Positions 12,558 to 22,264 of a DNA stretch of 64,000 nt are shown here, in pieces (the stretch's first letter is position 1; every line of letters begins with the position of its first letter). The notes below the pieces were generated by a model. It worked only from the letters and a program-made list of their open reading frames with translations, made no database searches and had not been told where the DNA came from. The stretch lies in the NCBI GenBank assembly GCA_963777725.1, contig CAVZRR010000021.1:1-64000 (forward strand), in the 5' to 3' direction. The position numbers and the translations under genes were made by a program. The stretch comes from RPQJ01 sp963777725. Its GTDB lineage: Bacteria; Pseudomonadota; Gammaproteobacteria; Steroidobacterales; Steroidobacteraceae.

Positions 12558-14680
12558 TGGTTGACCTCCTGCTGCCCGAAGATTCCGCGCCGGCGCCCTA
12601 TCTCGAATCGGGCGCGCCGCAGCCGCTTGGCGCTAGCCTAGGTTCGCACGGCGTCAATTTTGCGGTGTTCTCCGCGCACGCGCGGCGCATCGAGTTGTGC
12701 CTGTTCGATCCGGCCGGTCGCGAGACGGCCCGGCTCGAACTGCCGTCCCGGACGGGCGACATCTGGCACGGCCTGCTGCCAGCTGGGTTCGGCGGCGCCG
12801 GTACGCTGTACGGCTACCGGGTGCACGGTCCTTTCCAGCCCGCCGAAGGCCACCGCTTCAATCCCGCGAAGCTGCTCGTCGATCCCTGCGCACTGGCCCT
12901 CGAAGGTGGCCTGACGTGGCACCCGGCACTGCGCGGTAGCGAGCCGGGCAACGACTGGATTGCCGACGAGACCGACAGCGCGCCCTACGTCCCGAAGAGC
13001 CGCGTCGTCGACACCACGTTCGACTGGGGCGGCGTGCGGGCACCAAGCGTGCCCTGGCGCGACACGATCCTCTACGAGTTGCACGTCAAGGGCTTCACGC
13101 AGCGACACCCGGGCATCCCGGAGCACCTGCGCGGCAAGTACCTCGGTCTCGCGCATCCGGTGGTGATCGACTACCTGCGCAAGCTCGGCGTCACGACGGT
13201 CGAACTGATGCCGGTGCAGTCGTTCGTCAGCGAGGAGTTCCTGGTCGAGAAGGGTCTCTCGAACTACTGGGGCTACAACCCGATCGGCTGGTTCGCCCCA
13301 GAGGCCCGCTATGCGGTCGTGGACCCGGTGGTCGAGTTCAAGACCATGGTGCGCGCGCTGCACGATGCCGGGATCGAGGTCGTGCTCGACGTCGTGTTCA
13401 ACCACACGGCCGAGGGCAACGAGAACGGGCCGACGCTGAGCCTGCGCGGCTTCGACAATTCGACCTATTACCGCCTGTTCCCGTACAACCGGGCGCACTA
13501 CAAGAATTTCACCGGCTGCGGCAACACGGTGAGCTTCGACCACGCGTCGGTCCGCGGCCTGGTGCTCGACTGCCTGCGCTACTGGACCGACGAAATGCGG
13601 GTGGACGGCTTTCGTTTCGACCTCGCGCCAGTCGTCGGTCGCGACGCGAGCGGTTTCAGCCGCAATGCGCCGTTCTTCTCCGCACTGCGTTCCGACCCCG
13701 TGCTCGCGTACGTGAAGCTGATCGCCGAGCCCTGGGACGTGGGGCCGGGTGGCTACCAGCTCGGGCACTTCCCGGCGGGCTGGTCGGAATGGAACGATCG
13801 TTACCGCGACACGATGCGCGCGTTCTGGCGCGGCGATCGGCCGCTGACCGGCGCGTTCGCGGAGCGCTTCGCCGGCTCGAGCGACCTGTTCCGCGATCAC
13901 GGCCGCAAGCCGACGGCCAGCATCAACCTGGTCACGTCCCACGACGGCTTCACGCTGCACGACCTGGTCTCGTACAACGAACGGCACAACGCGGCGAACC
14001 TGGAGAACGGCGCCGATGGTCACTCCCACAACCTGAGCTGGAACTGCGGCGTCGAGGGCCCGACCGCCGACCCGGGCGTGCTCACCCTGCGCTCGCGCCA
14101 GGTACGCAACCTGCTGGCCACGCTGTTCCTGTCGCAGGGCGTGCCGATGCTGCTCGCGGGGGACGAGATCGGGCACTCGCAGTCCGGCAACAACAACGCG
14201 TACTGCCAGGACAACGAACTCGCGTGGCTCGACTGGAGCCTGCTCGAGAAGAATGGCGACCTGCTGCAATTCGTGCGGCAGCTGACGGACCTGCGCCGCT
14301 CGCGCCTGTGGCTGCGCCGGGACACGTTCCTGAAAGGCACGCGACGCGCGGCGGCGTCTCGCGACATCGCGTGGCTGCATCCGGCCGGTCGAGAAATGAC
14401 TGCGCAGGACTGGAACGACGACTCGCTGCGTTGCCTCGCGCTGCAGATGAGCGGCGTGGTCGACGCGCGCGCAGGAACCCAGGCCGACCTGCTGGCCGTG
14501 TTCAATGCCGACGCCGCGCCGGTCGACCTGCTGCTGCCGCAGGCGGCGCATGGCAATGCCTGGCAAGTCGTGCTCGACACCAGTCTTGCAGCCCCGCAGC
14601 CCGGGCCGCGCGTTTTGCGCTGCAACGAGGTGCTGAGGTTCGGAGCGCGCAGCACGATGCTGCTGGAATCGCGCGAATAG
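12557..14680 (+). CDS. glgX: glycogen debranching enzyme GlgX (isoamylase type)
   Basis: Hydrolyses alpha-1,6 links in phosphorylase-limit glycogen. It is 707 residues from ATG 12557; the frame stays open far upstream inside the AKR gene, but the TGATG overlap and the conserved N-terminus (QPLGASLGSHGVNFAVFSA) fix the start. A CBM48 domain is followed by a GH13_11 barrel. The nucleophile is in VDGFRFDLAPV, the acid/base in KLIAEPWDVG and the third acid in TSHDGFTLHDLVSYNERHN. It ends the glycogen operon; 264 bases of non-coding DNA follow before the pullulanase. Confidence 0.96.
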   Translation: MVDLLLPEDSAPAPYLESGAPQPLGASLGSHGVNFAVFSAHARRIELCLFDPAGRETARLELPSRTGDIWHGLLPAGFGGAGTLYGYRVHGPFQPAEGHRFNPAKLLVDPCALALEGGLTWHPALRGSEPGNDWIADETDSAPYVPKSRVVDTTFDWGGVRAPSVPWRDTILYELHVKGFTQRHPGIPEHLRGKYLGLAHPVVIDYLRKLGVTTVELMPVQSFVSEEFLVEKGLSNYWGYNPIGWFAPEARYAVVDPVVEFKTMVRALHDAGIEVVLDVVFNHTAEGNENGPTLSLRGFDNSTYYRLFPYNRAHYKNFTGCGNTVSFDHASVRGLVLDCLRYWTDEMRVDGFRFDLAPVVGRDASGFSRNAPFFSALRSDPVLAYVKLIAEPWDVGPGGYQLGHFPAGWSEWNDRYRDTMRAFWRGDRPLTGAFAERFAGSSDLFRDHGRKPTASINLVTSHDGFTLHDLVSYNERHNAANLENGADGHSHNLSWNCGVEGPTADPGVLTLRSRQVRNLLATLFLSQGVPMLLAGDEIGHSQSGNNNAYCQDNELAWLDWSLLEKNGDLLQFVRQLTDLRRSRLWLRRDTFLKGTRRAAASRDIAWLHPAGREMTAQDWNDDSLRCLALQMSGVVDARAGTQADLLAVFNADAAPVDLLLPQAAHGNAWQVVLDTSLAAPQPGPRVLRCNEVLRFGARSTMLLESRE

Positions 14681-14684
14681 ACAC

Positions 14685-14699
14685 AAGCTATACAAGCTT
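14685..14699. promoter_or_regulatory. short inverted repeat upstream of the pullulanase
   Basis: AAGCT-ATACA-AGCTT, immediately after the glgX stop, could be a dimeric regulator site. The rest of 14700-14944 shows no terminator with a U-tract and no riboswitch I recognise. Weak evidence. Confidence 0.2.
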
Positions 14700-14944
14700 T
14701 CCGACTCTTGCGGAGCGGCGCACTTTAGTGGCATCGTCCGGCTGAGTCCGCACCCGCACGACACCAAGACGGCGTCGGACTGCACAGCACCGTCCGAGTA
14801 CACAGGGGAGTGCTCTCGTTTGGACGTGACGATCGACGAATCTCCAGGCGACGTCTTGCAGGCGTCGCCGCCGGCCGTCGCAGGCCGGTACGCCGGCATC
14901 GCTGCCGTTAAACCGTATTCCGCCGAATGACCAGGAGTGGCTCC

Positions 14945-17900
14945 ATGTCGCGCTCTTTCCGTGACCTGTTGAAATTTTCCGTGCCCGTACTCCTCTCGGC
15001 CGCGCTGCTCTCGGGTTGCGGCAGCGGCAGCAGCGGTTCTGCCGACCTCGGACAGGGTCCCTCGGTGGAATCCCCGCCGCCACCGGTTACGGTGACGGAA
15101 ACGTTCAATTTCGAAGCGCCCTACGACTTCTTCGTGGTCGGCACGCCGCCGGTCCACGCGCGCTTCTCGAGCGGACAGGCCAGCGGCAACGGCGCCTGGA
15201 TCGTTCCGTCCGGCCAGACCGCCGTCATCGACTTCGGCACGCCGGCCGACGCGATCAAGTTCTCGACCAAGGACAACTACACTGCGACCGCAACCGCTGC
15301 CGCGGCGCAGAAGTCCACGCTGCCGCGCGCACCACAGGAGGCGGTCGACGCGCCGTTCGATACGGCGATGTACGTCCGCGGCAGCATCGCCGGTGACTGG
15401 GCCGTGCTGCCCGAGCACCAGCTACAGGAGATCCGGGACAACGTCCTCGAGGTCACGATTCCGATCCAGCCGGGCGACTACCAGTTCAAGGTGGCAGATG
15501 CCGGCTGGACCGGCACCACGAATTGTGGCGGCTCGGAAAACCCGACGCCGGTGCCGCTCGGCGCCGCTTTTACGCTCGGCTGCAGCAACGGTTCGCAGAA
15601 CCTGGCCATCACGATCGCGACGGCCGGCGACTACAAATTCACCTTCGACGTGACCGGAGCCGACAAGACCGCGCCGCGAATCACGGTGGCGCGGGACACC
15701 GGCGGCGGTGGTGGCGGCGGCGAACCGGAAGTGCCCGACGACAGCACCATCATCCGCATCTACGCCAAGGACGTGCTCACCGCGGGATCGGCGCCCACGC
15801 TGCTCAAGACCGTGAAAGGCGTCGGCCAGCTCGACGTCGACGAACTGCGCCAGGGTGGCGCCACGCGCATCACGCGCATCGAAATCGAGAACACCGGCAC
15901 CGCTGGCGATGTCGGCGTCGAGGACTTCGCGTGGACCGCGAATCCGCGATTCGCACCGAGTCCGGTCAACGTCGACATCTTCTACTCACGTCCGGCGGGC
16001 GTGAGTGGCACGAGCATCGTCGTCGATGGCAAGACCTATGCGTGCGCGCCCACGACGAGCACCGTTGGCTGTGTCGCGCGCGACGTTTCGGTGCTGCCGT
16101 ACGCAAACGTCAACATGACCGTGAACAACTCGGGCGGCGCCAGCGAAACGATCCTGTTCAACGGCGGTGGCGGCGAGGACGTGTTCGCGTTCTCCGGCAG
16201 TCCGGTCGCCCGCTCCGGTGCGCCCGGCCAGGATGGCAAGCCGCTGGCCGCGCTGCCGCGCAATGCCAAGGAAGTGATCCTGTTCTACAAGCGCGAGGAC
16301 AACAATTACACCGGCTGGGGATTGCACCTGTTCCCGCTGGATCCGCAGGGCGACCCCTGGACGCTCTTCCCGACCCCGGGCGAATTCCCGTTCGAGGGTA
16401 TCGATCCGCAGTGGGGCGCCTACTTCCGCATTGCGTTGCCGGGCAGCGAGAGCCCGCGCTACAGCAACAGCCCGGCCACGATCGACACGTTCCCGGCTTC
16501 CCTCGGTTTCATCATCCACAAGGGTGACACCAAGGATCCGGGCCCTGACCAGGTGATCCGGATCGCCGAGGACGGCAACGTGGTCTTCGTCGTGTCGGGC
16601 GTGAACGACGTGAGCCCGGTGCCTCCGGGCAGCGGCACCACGCTGCGCGTCGCGGGTGCGTCGGCCCATTGGGTCAATGCCTCGACGCTGCTGTGGTCGC
16701 CGGCCGACGGCGTCACGAAGGTCGAGTTGCTCTTCTCGCCGAACGCTTCGATCAATGCCGGACTGCAGGGCATCACCGGCACCTTCGAGACGATCGCGCT
16801 CACGTCGGGCACCAATCCGCAGCCCGCCTTCAACAAGCAGCTGCACAGCCTCAAGGCCTGGTCACTGCCCTCCGGCGCCGTGGCCAAGGCCAAGGACCTC
16901 GCGCGCGGCCAGTTGATCGCGATCGGGCGCAACGCGCAGAACGAGGCCGTCCAGGGCACGCTGGTGCAATTCCCCGGCGCGCTCGATGCGCTGTATGCGG
17001 CCGAGGCGAGTGCCAAGACCCTGGGCGTCTCTTATACGTCGGGTGCTCCGTCGCTCGCCGTGTGGGCGCCCACTGCGCTCAAGGATCCGGGCGTCAGCGT
17101 CAATATCTACGACGCCGCCGGCACCAAGCTCGAGACCCGGCCGATGGCGCTCGACGAGGCCTCGGGTGTCTGGAGCGTCACGGGTGATGCGAGCTGGGAT
17201 CGCAAGTTCTACACGATCTCGCTCAACGTCTATTCGTACGCGACGAACTCGATCGTGACGAACGAGGTGACGGACCCGTATTCGATCAGCCTCGCCACCG
17301 ACAGCGTGCGCAGCCAGTTCGTCAACCTGAACGACGCGGACCTTAAGCCCGCAGGCTGGGACTCGCTCGCGGCTCCTGCGCTCGCGGCTCCGGAAGACAT
17401 CGTGCTGTACGAGCTGCACATCCGCGATTTCAGCATCGCCGATTCGAGCGTGCCTGCCGAGCACCGCGGCAAGTACACCGCGTTCGACCTGCCGGGCACG
17501 GCGGGCCGCCAGCACCTGCAGCAACTCGCGACGGCGGGACTCACGCACGTGCACGTGCTGCCGGCTTTCGACTTCGCGACGGTCCGGGAAAACCCGGCTG
17601 ACCGTGTCGAACTCGACGACCCGGTCACCAAGCTGTGCGCGAAGAACACGGCTGCGGCGAGCCTGTGCGTCTCTGACGCGGGCAAGACGATCCGGCAGGC
17701 GATGCAGGACGCGGTCGCGGCCAACCAGCTCGACCGTCCGCAGCAGATCACCGAGTGGATGCGTGACCTCGACGGCTTCAATTGGGGTTACGACCCGCTG
17801 CACTTCGGTGCTCCCGAGGGCAGCTACGCGAGCAACGCGAACGGCGAGGCACGCATCCTCGAGTTCCGACGCATGGTGAAGGGTTTGAACGAGATCGGTC

Positions 17901-20356
17901 TGCGCACGGTGATGGACGTGGTCTACAACCACACCAATGCCTCCGGCCAGAATCCACGCGCGACGCTCGACCGGCTCGTGCCGGGGTATTACCACCGGCG
18001 CGACGACAACACCGGCAACGTCTTCAAGGACTCCTGCTGCGACGACACCGCGGCCGAGTTCGCGATGATGGAAAAGCTGATGGTCGACACCGGCGTCACC
18101 TGGGTGCGCGACTACAAGGTGTCGGGCTTCCGCTTCGACATCATGACGTTCCACCCGCTGGCTTCGATGCAGAAGTTCCAGACTGCGGTGAAGACCGTGG
18201 ATCCCTCCGTGTACATCTACGGCGAGGGCTGGAACTTCGGCGCCGTTCAGGACGACAAGCGCTTCACGACGTCCCGGCAGGCCAACCTGGGCGGCACGGG
18301 CATCGGCAGCTTCAGCGATCGCATCCGCGACCCGGTGCGAGGCGGCGGCCCGTTCGACAGCGGCGCGAACCACGTGCTGAACCAGGGCTTCATCTCCGGC
18401 TGGTTCTACGCGCCGAACGCCGTGAACAGCGGTAGCGCGGCAGAGCGCCAGGCGCTGATCGAGGACTCGGACAACATCCGGGCCTGGTTGGCGGGCGGCC
18501 TCGCGAGCTTCCGGTTCACGGATGCCAGCGGCGCGGTCACGACCGGCGCCGACGTGGACTATCGGGGCCAGAAGTCGGGCTACACGAAGGATCCGCAGGA
18601 AGCGATCAACTACATTTCCAAGCACGACAACGAGACGATCTGGGACATCAGCCAGTACAAGCACGCGACCGGCACGGCGCTCGCGGAGCGGGTCCGGGCC
18701 GACAACGTCGGCATGTCGGTGATCATGCTGGCGCAGGGCATCCCGTTCCTGCAGGCCGGCACCGAGATCCTGCGCTCCAAGTCGATGGACCGGAACTCAT
18801 ACGACTCGGGCGACTGGTACAACGAGATCGACTGGACGCTGGCGACCAGCAAATGGAACCAGGGCTTGCCGCGTGCCGCCGACAACGCGGGGAACGTCGA
18901 GCAGGTGAAGAACGTCATCCTCGACGTGACCGCGGTGCAGGACCAGGCGGCCCGCCAGGCGGCGCTCGCGAACTTCACGGAACTGCTGGCGATCCGCAAG
19001 AGCTCGCCGCTGTTCCGGCTGCGCAGCCAGGCGCAGGTGGACCAGCGCGTGGAGTTCTTCAACACCGGACCGTTCCAGATCCCGGGCGTGATCGCCATGC
19101 AGATCGATGGCTGCACGGAACCGGGCCTGACGCCGGCCGAGGGCGCGGTGATGGTGGTCATCAACGCTTCGGACGATCCGCGGACGCTGAACCTGTTCGG
19201 CGATCAGGCCTGGACGCTGCACCCGGTGCAGGCCGCTTCGGCCGACGCGGTCGTGCGGACCGCGACGCACGATGCCAACGGCTTCTTCGTGCCGGCACGC
19301 ACCACGGCGGTGTTCCGCCGCGCGTCGCAGACCTCGTGCGCCCCCTTCTCGCGCGACATCTTCGTGCGTGGCGTCGGCGCGGACTGGGCGGCCAGCCCGG
19401 CGAACCAGTTCCAGTTCCTGGGCGGCACGCTGTACGAGGTCACGAAAGCGCTCGCGGCGGGCCAGGATCCGGACGGGTTCAAGATCGCCGACGCTGACTG
19501 GACGAGCGGCACGGATTGCGGGGCCGAGAAGCCGGTCGTCTTCGGAGAGCCACTGACGCTCGCGTGCCAGTCGCCTGGCAACGGCAACATCAACATGTTC
19601 GTCGACTCGCCGGGCAACTACGTCTTCAGGCTGGATGCTGCGAGCACCACGAACCCGGCCCTGACGGTCAGGAAGGCACCGGCTTTCCCTCGGTCGGTCT
19701 ACGTTCGTGGTATCAACGAGGACTGGGGTGCAACCGCGACAACCCTGATGCAGCAGGACCCGGCCAGCAACGTGTACCGCGTGGTGCTCAACGCTCCAGC
19801 CGGGCCCGACAATGTCGGCTTCAAGATTGCCGACGCGGACTGGACGTCGGGCACCGACTGCGGATCCGATACGCCGGTCACGATCGGCCAGCCGCTGACG
19901 CTGGCCTGCGCGAGCCCGGGCAACGGCAACATCGCCGTGACGTTCCCGACCGCGGGTACCTACCTGTTTGCGCTGGATGCGACGAACCCAGCTGCACCAC
20001 AGCTCACGGTCGAGAAGACGCCGTTCAATGCGGATCTGTATGTGCGCGGCGTCGGTGCAGACTGGGATGCCACCGTCACGAACCGCATGACGTATCTCGG
20101 TGGCGGTCAGTACCGGTTGCGCAGAGCGGCCGCCATCGGGGCGGATGCGGATGGCTTCAAGATCGCGAGTTCCGACTGGTCGACCGCCGATTGCGGCTCG
20201 ACCACGGCGCTCACAATCGGCCAGCCGCTGTCGATGGTGTGCAACGCTGCGGGCAACGGCAACATTGCCGTCACCTGGCCAGCGACCGGCACGTACACGT
20301 TCTCGCTCAACGCGACCAACGCGGCGACGCCTCAGCTGACCGTGACGGGCCCGTGA
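14945..20356 (+). CDS. pullulanase-type lipoprotein with four repeated binding modules
   Basis: Cell-surface or periplasmic debranching enzyme, 1803 residues. ATG 14945 has an AGGAG site; the ATG at 14927 lacks one. The signal peptide ends in lipobox LLSGC and a Ser/Gly/Pro linker. A ~110-residue module (YVRGSIAGDW, from about residue 142) is followed by a Gly-rich linker, a pullulanase-associated (PUD-like) and CBM48 region, and a GH13_13-like barrel. Barrel motifs are YELHIRDFS, MDVVYNHT, VSGFRFDIMTFHP (nucleophile), YIYGEGWNFG (acid/base) and SKHDNETIWD. The C-terminus carries three more copies of the same module. The modules resemble the X25/SusE-F starch-binding type, which is inference. 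A strong terminator follows. Confidence 0.92.
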   Translation: MSRSFRDLLKFSVPVLLSAALLSGCGSGSSGSADLGQGPSVESPPPPVTVTETFNFEAPYDFFVVGTPPVHARFSSGQASGNGAWIVPSGQTAVIDFGTPADAIKFSTKDNYTATATAAAAQKSTLPRAPQEAVDAPFDTAMYVRGSIAGDWAVLPEHQLQEIRDNVLEVTIPIQPGDYQFKVADAGWTGTTNCGGSENPTPVPLGAAFTLGCSNGSQNLAITIATAGDYKFTFDVTGADKTAPRITVARDTGGGGGGGEPEVPDDSTIIRIYAKDVLTAGSAPTLLKTVKGVGQLDVDELRQGGATRITRIEIENTGTAGDVGVEDFAWTANPRFAPSPVNVDIFYSRPAGVSGTSIVVDGKTYACAPTTSTVGCVARDVSVLPYANVNMTVNNSGGASETILFNGGGGEDVFAFSGSPVARSGAPGQDGKPLAALPRNAKEVILFYKREDNNYTGWGLHLFPLDPQGDPWTLFPTPGEFPFEGIDPQWGAYFRIALPGSESPRYSNSPATIDTFPASLGFIIHKGDTKDPGPDQVIRIAEDGNVVFVVSGVNDVSPVPPGSGTTLRVAGASAHWVNASTLLWSPADGVTKVELLFSPNASINAGLQGITGTFETIALTSGTNPQPAFNKQLHSLKAWSLPSGAVAKAKDLARGQLIAIGRNAQNEAVQGTLVQFPGALDALYAAEASAKTLGVSYTSGAPSLAVWAPTALKDPGVSVNIYDAAGTKLETRPMALDEASGVWSVTGDASWDRKFYTISLNVYSYATNSIVTNEVTDPYSISLATDSVRSQFVNLNDADLKPAGWDSLAAPALAAPEDIVLYELHIRDFSIADSSVPAEHRGKYTAFDLPGTAGRQHLQQLATAGLTHVHVLPAFDFATVRENPADRVELDDPVTKLCAKNTAAASLCVSDAGKTIRQAMQDAVAANQLDRPQQITEWMRDLDGFNWGYDPLHFGAPEGSYASNANGEARILEFRRMVKGLNEIGLRTVMDVVYNHTNASGQNPRATLDRLVPGYYHRRDDNTGNVFKDSCCDDTAAEFAMMEKLMVDTGVTWVRDYKVSGFRFDIMTFHPLASMQKFQTAVKTVDPSVYIYGEGWNFGAVQDDKRFTTSRQANLGGTGIGSFSDRIRDPVRGGGPFDSGANHVLNQGFISGWFYAPNAVNSGSAAERQALIEDSDNIRAWLAGGLASFRFTDASGAVTTGADVDYRGQKSGYTKDPQEAINYISKHDNETIWDISQYKHATGTALAERVRADNVGMSVIMLAQGIPFLQAGTEILRSKSMDRNSYDSGDWYNEIDWTLATSKWNQGLPRAADNAGNVEQVKNVILDVTAVQDQAARQAALANFTELLAIRKSSPLFRLRSQAQVDQRVEFFNTGPFQIPGVIAMQIDGCTEPGLTPAEGAVMVVINASDDPRTLNLFGDQAWTLHPVQAASADAVVRTATHDANGFFVPARTTAVFRRASQTSCAPFSRDIFVRGVGADWAASPANQFQFLGGTLYEVTKALAAGQDPDGFKIADADWTSGTDCGAEKPVVFGEPLTLACQSPGNGNINMFVDSPGNYVFRLDAASTTNPALTVRKAPAFPRSVYVRGINEDWGATATTLMQQDPASNVYRVVLNAPAGPDNVGFKIADADWTSGTDCGSDTPVTIGQPLTLACASPGNGNIAVTFPTAGTYLFALDATNPAAPQLTVEKTPFNADLYVRGVGADWDATVTNRMTYLGGGQYRLRRAAAIGADADGFKIASSDWSTADCGSTTALTIGQPLSMVCNAAGNGNIAVTWPATGTYTFSLNATNAATPQLTVTGP
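19355..20353 (+). repeat. three tandem 113-residue modules in the pullulanase
   Basis: The conserved aromatic of the Y/F-V-R-G start motif falls at 19361, 19700 and 20039, that is, with an exact 339-base period. Each module has VRG-(V/I)-(G/N)-x-DW near its start, GFKIA(D/S)xDW in the middle, then a conserved Cys pair (DCG...L(A/V)C), a GNGNI turn and a closing LTV strand. A fourth, more diverged copy lies at the N-terminus of the enzyme (from about 15365). Confidence 0.85.
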
Positions 20357-20387
20357 CGACGCGTCGCTGATTCGTTCACACTCTCCC

Positions 20388-20426
20388 GGCCTGGCATCCG
20401 CAAGGGTGCCAGGCCGATTCTTTTTC
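20388..20426 (+). terminator. intrinsic terminator after the pullulanase
   Basis: GGCCTGGCA pairs with TGCCAGGCC around a ten-base loop, followed by GATTCTTTTTC. It ends just before the start of the next gene at 20443 and separates the glycan-degradation block from the SGNH block. Confidence 0.8.
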
Positions 20427-20442
20427 GGGCAGGTAGCATCCG

Positions 20443-22260
20443 GTGGGCAGGAAGAGCAGGGCGAAGCGCGAGGCGGTCCCGGCACAGTCCGTGACGGCTT
20501 CCCAGGCGGAGGCCGCCGGCCAGAAGCCGCTGCGTCACGCGCTGCTCTGGGTCGTCGTGCTGCTGGTGCCGGTCGTGATGCTCGGCGGGGCCGAACTGGC
20601 ACTGCGGACGGCCGGTTACGGTCGCTCTCTCGAACCGCTGTTCATCGCGAGTCCTCAGCAGCCGGACTACCTGCAGGCGAATCCGCGCGTCGTCACCCGC
20701 TTCTTCACGGACCCGATGCAGGCGCCGCCGGTCAGCATCGAGACGGCCTATTTCCGCAAGCAGAAGCCGGCCGGTACGTTCCGCGTCTTCGTGCAGGGTG
20801 AATCGAGCGCAGCGGGCTTCCCGTACGGGCTGGGCGCCTCGCTCGCGGGCGCACTCGACCAGCGACTCGAGCGGGTCTTCCCGAGTCGCGAGATCGAGGT
20901 GATCTCGACGGCGATGGCCGCGGTGAATTCCTATGCGCTGCTCGACTTCGCCGACGAAATCATCGCGCAGCAACCCGACGTCGTCGTCGTCTACGTGGGC
21001 CACAACGAGTACCTCGGCATCCTCGGTGTCGGCTCGAGCATGCGGCTTGCGGCAACACCCGGGATCACCCGTGCATTCCTCGCGGCACGGGACTGGCGGC
21101 TGTTCCAGGTGATGAGCCAGGTCTATGCGCGGCTGCGTCCGGCCGCGGCCGTGGCGCCCGGCACGGCCGGCGAATCGCTGATGGCGCGGGTCGCTGGCGA
21201 GCGCTCGATCGCGCTGCAGTCCGACCTGTATCGACGCGGCGTGGAGCAGTTCGAGTCGAACCTCGGGCGGCTCCTCGGAAAATACCGGCGCGCCGGGGTA
21301 CCGGTCCTGATCGGCACGCTCGCCAGCAACGAGCGCGACCAGCCGCCGCTAGCAGTTCTCGCCGGAGTCGAGAGCGATGCCGCCGGCGCCGCACGGACCG
21401 CGTACCACGCTGCCCAGGATGCCGACGAGGCTGGCAACTTCGCTGCTGCGCGCGAGGGCTATGCCTGGGCACGCGACCTCGATCCACTGCGTTTCAGGGC
21501 GCCGGCCGAATTCAATTCGATCGTCGCTCGAATCGCGAAAGCTCAGGGCGCTCGCGTTGTGGACGTTCAGAGTGCCTTCGTCTCAGCGAGCCCGAACGGG
21601 CTCGTCGGCCAATCGCTGCTGCTCGAGCACGTCCATCCGAACCTCGACGGCTACTTCCTGCTCGCCGATGCGTTCTTCTCGGCACTGGTTGCCAACGGGC
21701 TGCCCGGAGCCCCCGAGGTCGATCTCACGACCGCGGAGGCTCGCGCGGGCCTGCCGGTAAGCGACATCGATCGGTTTCTTGGCGATTACAAGGTGTCGCG
21801 CATCAAGGCCGGCTGGCCGTTCAGCGACGGCCGCACCCCGGTGACGTTGCCCGCCCCGGCTTCAGAGGCCGAGCGGCTTGCGCAGGAGCTTTATCACGAG
21901 CAAATTTCCTGGCCCGAGGCGCACGATCGCCTGCGGCGTCATTACCAGGCGCAGGGCGACCGCGCCGGGTATGCGCACGTCACGGCGATCCTCGCCGACG
22001 CGTTCCCGTTCACCGGTTCGCTGCAGTTCGAAACGGCGGCTGCGCTGATCGAGCTCGGTCGGCCACGCGACGCCGTTCGCTACTCGAGGCGCGGCACTGA
22101 GCTCGAGCCCGGCAACGTAAACCAGTGGCTGGTTCACGCGCACGGACTGCTGCTTTCCGAACGCGAGCGTGACGGCCGCGCGGCGCTCAAGCAGGTGCTC
22201 GCGCTGGAGCCCGGAAACCCCACGGCACGCAGGGTGCTGGACGAACTCGGAGCGGAGTGA
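20443..22260 (+). CDS. membrane-anchored SGNH-hydrolase-like protein with TPR tail (paralogue 1)
   Basis: 605 residues: a basic N-terminus, one membrane anchor (about residues 30-50), a periplasmic SGNH/GDSL-type domain and a C-terminal region with TPR-like helices. SGNH blocks visible: the nucleophile in VQGESSAAGFPYG, the block III equivalent YVGHNEYLGI and the block V equivalent LLEHVHPNLDGYFLLA. This predicts an esterase or acyl-transfer activity on an envelope substrate. The start is a GTG at 20443 with only a weak GGTAG upstream. It is paralogous to the gene at 23228-25006 and is four bases upstream of a 2OG-Fe(II) oxygenase. The family often accompanies carbamoyltransferase/SxtJ/DUF5989 genes, as here. 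Confidence 0.78.
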   Translation: MGRKSRAKREAVPAQSVTASQAEAAGQKPLRHALLWVVVLLVPVVMLGGAELALRTAGYGRSLEPLFIASPQQPDYLQANPRVVTRFFTDPMQAPPVSIETAYFRKQKPAGTFRVFVQGESSAAGFPYGLGASLAGALDQRLERVFPSREIEVISTAMAAVNSYALLDFADEIIAQQPDVVVVYVGHNEYLGILGVGSSMRLAATPGITRAFLAARDWRLFQVMSQVYARLRPAAAVAPGTAGESLMARVAGERSIALQSDLYRRGVEQFESNLGRLLGKYRRAGVPVLIGTLASNERDQPPLAVLAGVESDAAGAARTAYHAAQDADEAGNFAAAREGYAWARDLDPLRFRAPAEFNSIVARIAKAQGARVVDVQSAFVSASPNGLVGQSLLLEHVHPNLDGYFLLADAFFSALVANGLPGAPEVDLTTAEARAGLPVSDIDRFLGDYKVSRIKAGWPFSDGRTPVTLPAPASEAERLAQELYHEQISWPEAHDRLRRHYQAQGDRAGYAHVTAILADAFPFTGSLQFETAAALIELGRPRDAVRYSRRGTELEPGNVNQWLVHAHGLLLSERERDGRAALKQVLALEPGNPTARRVLDELGAE

Positions 22261-22264
22261 ATCG

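Noticed and set aside
14700..14944. A riboswitch or structured leader upstream of the pullulanase
   Set aside because: GGCGACG/CGTCGCC-type pairings can be drawn, but nothing matches a known class and GC-rich DNA gives such pairings by chance.
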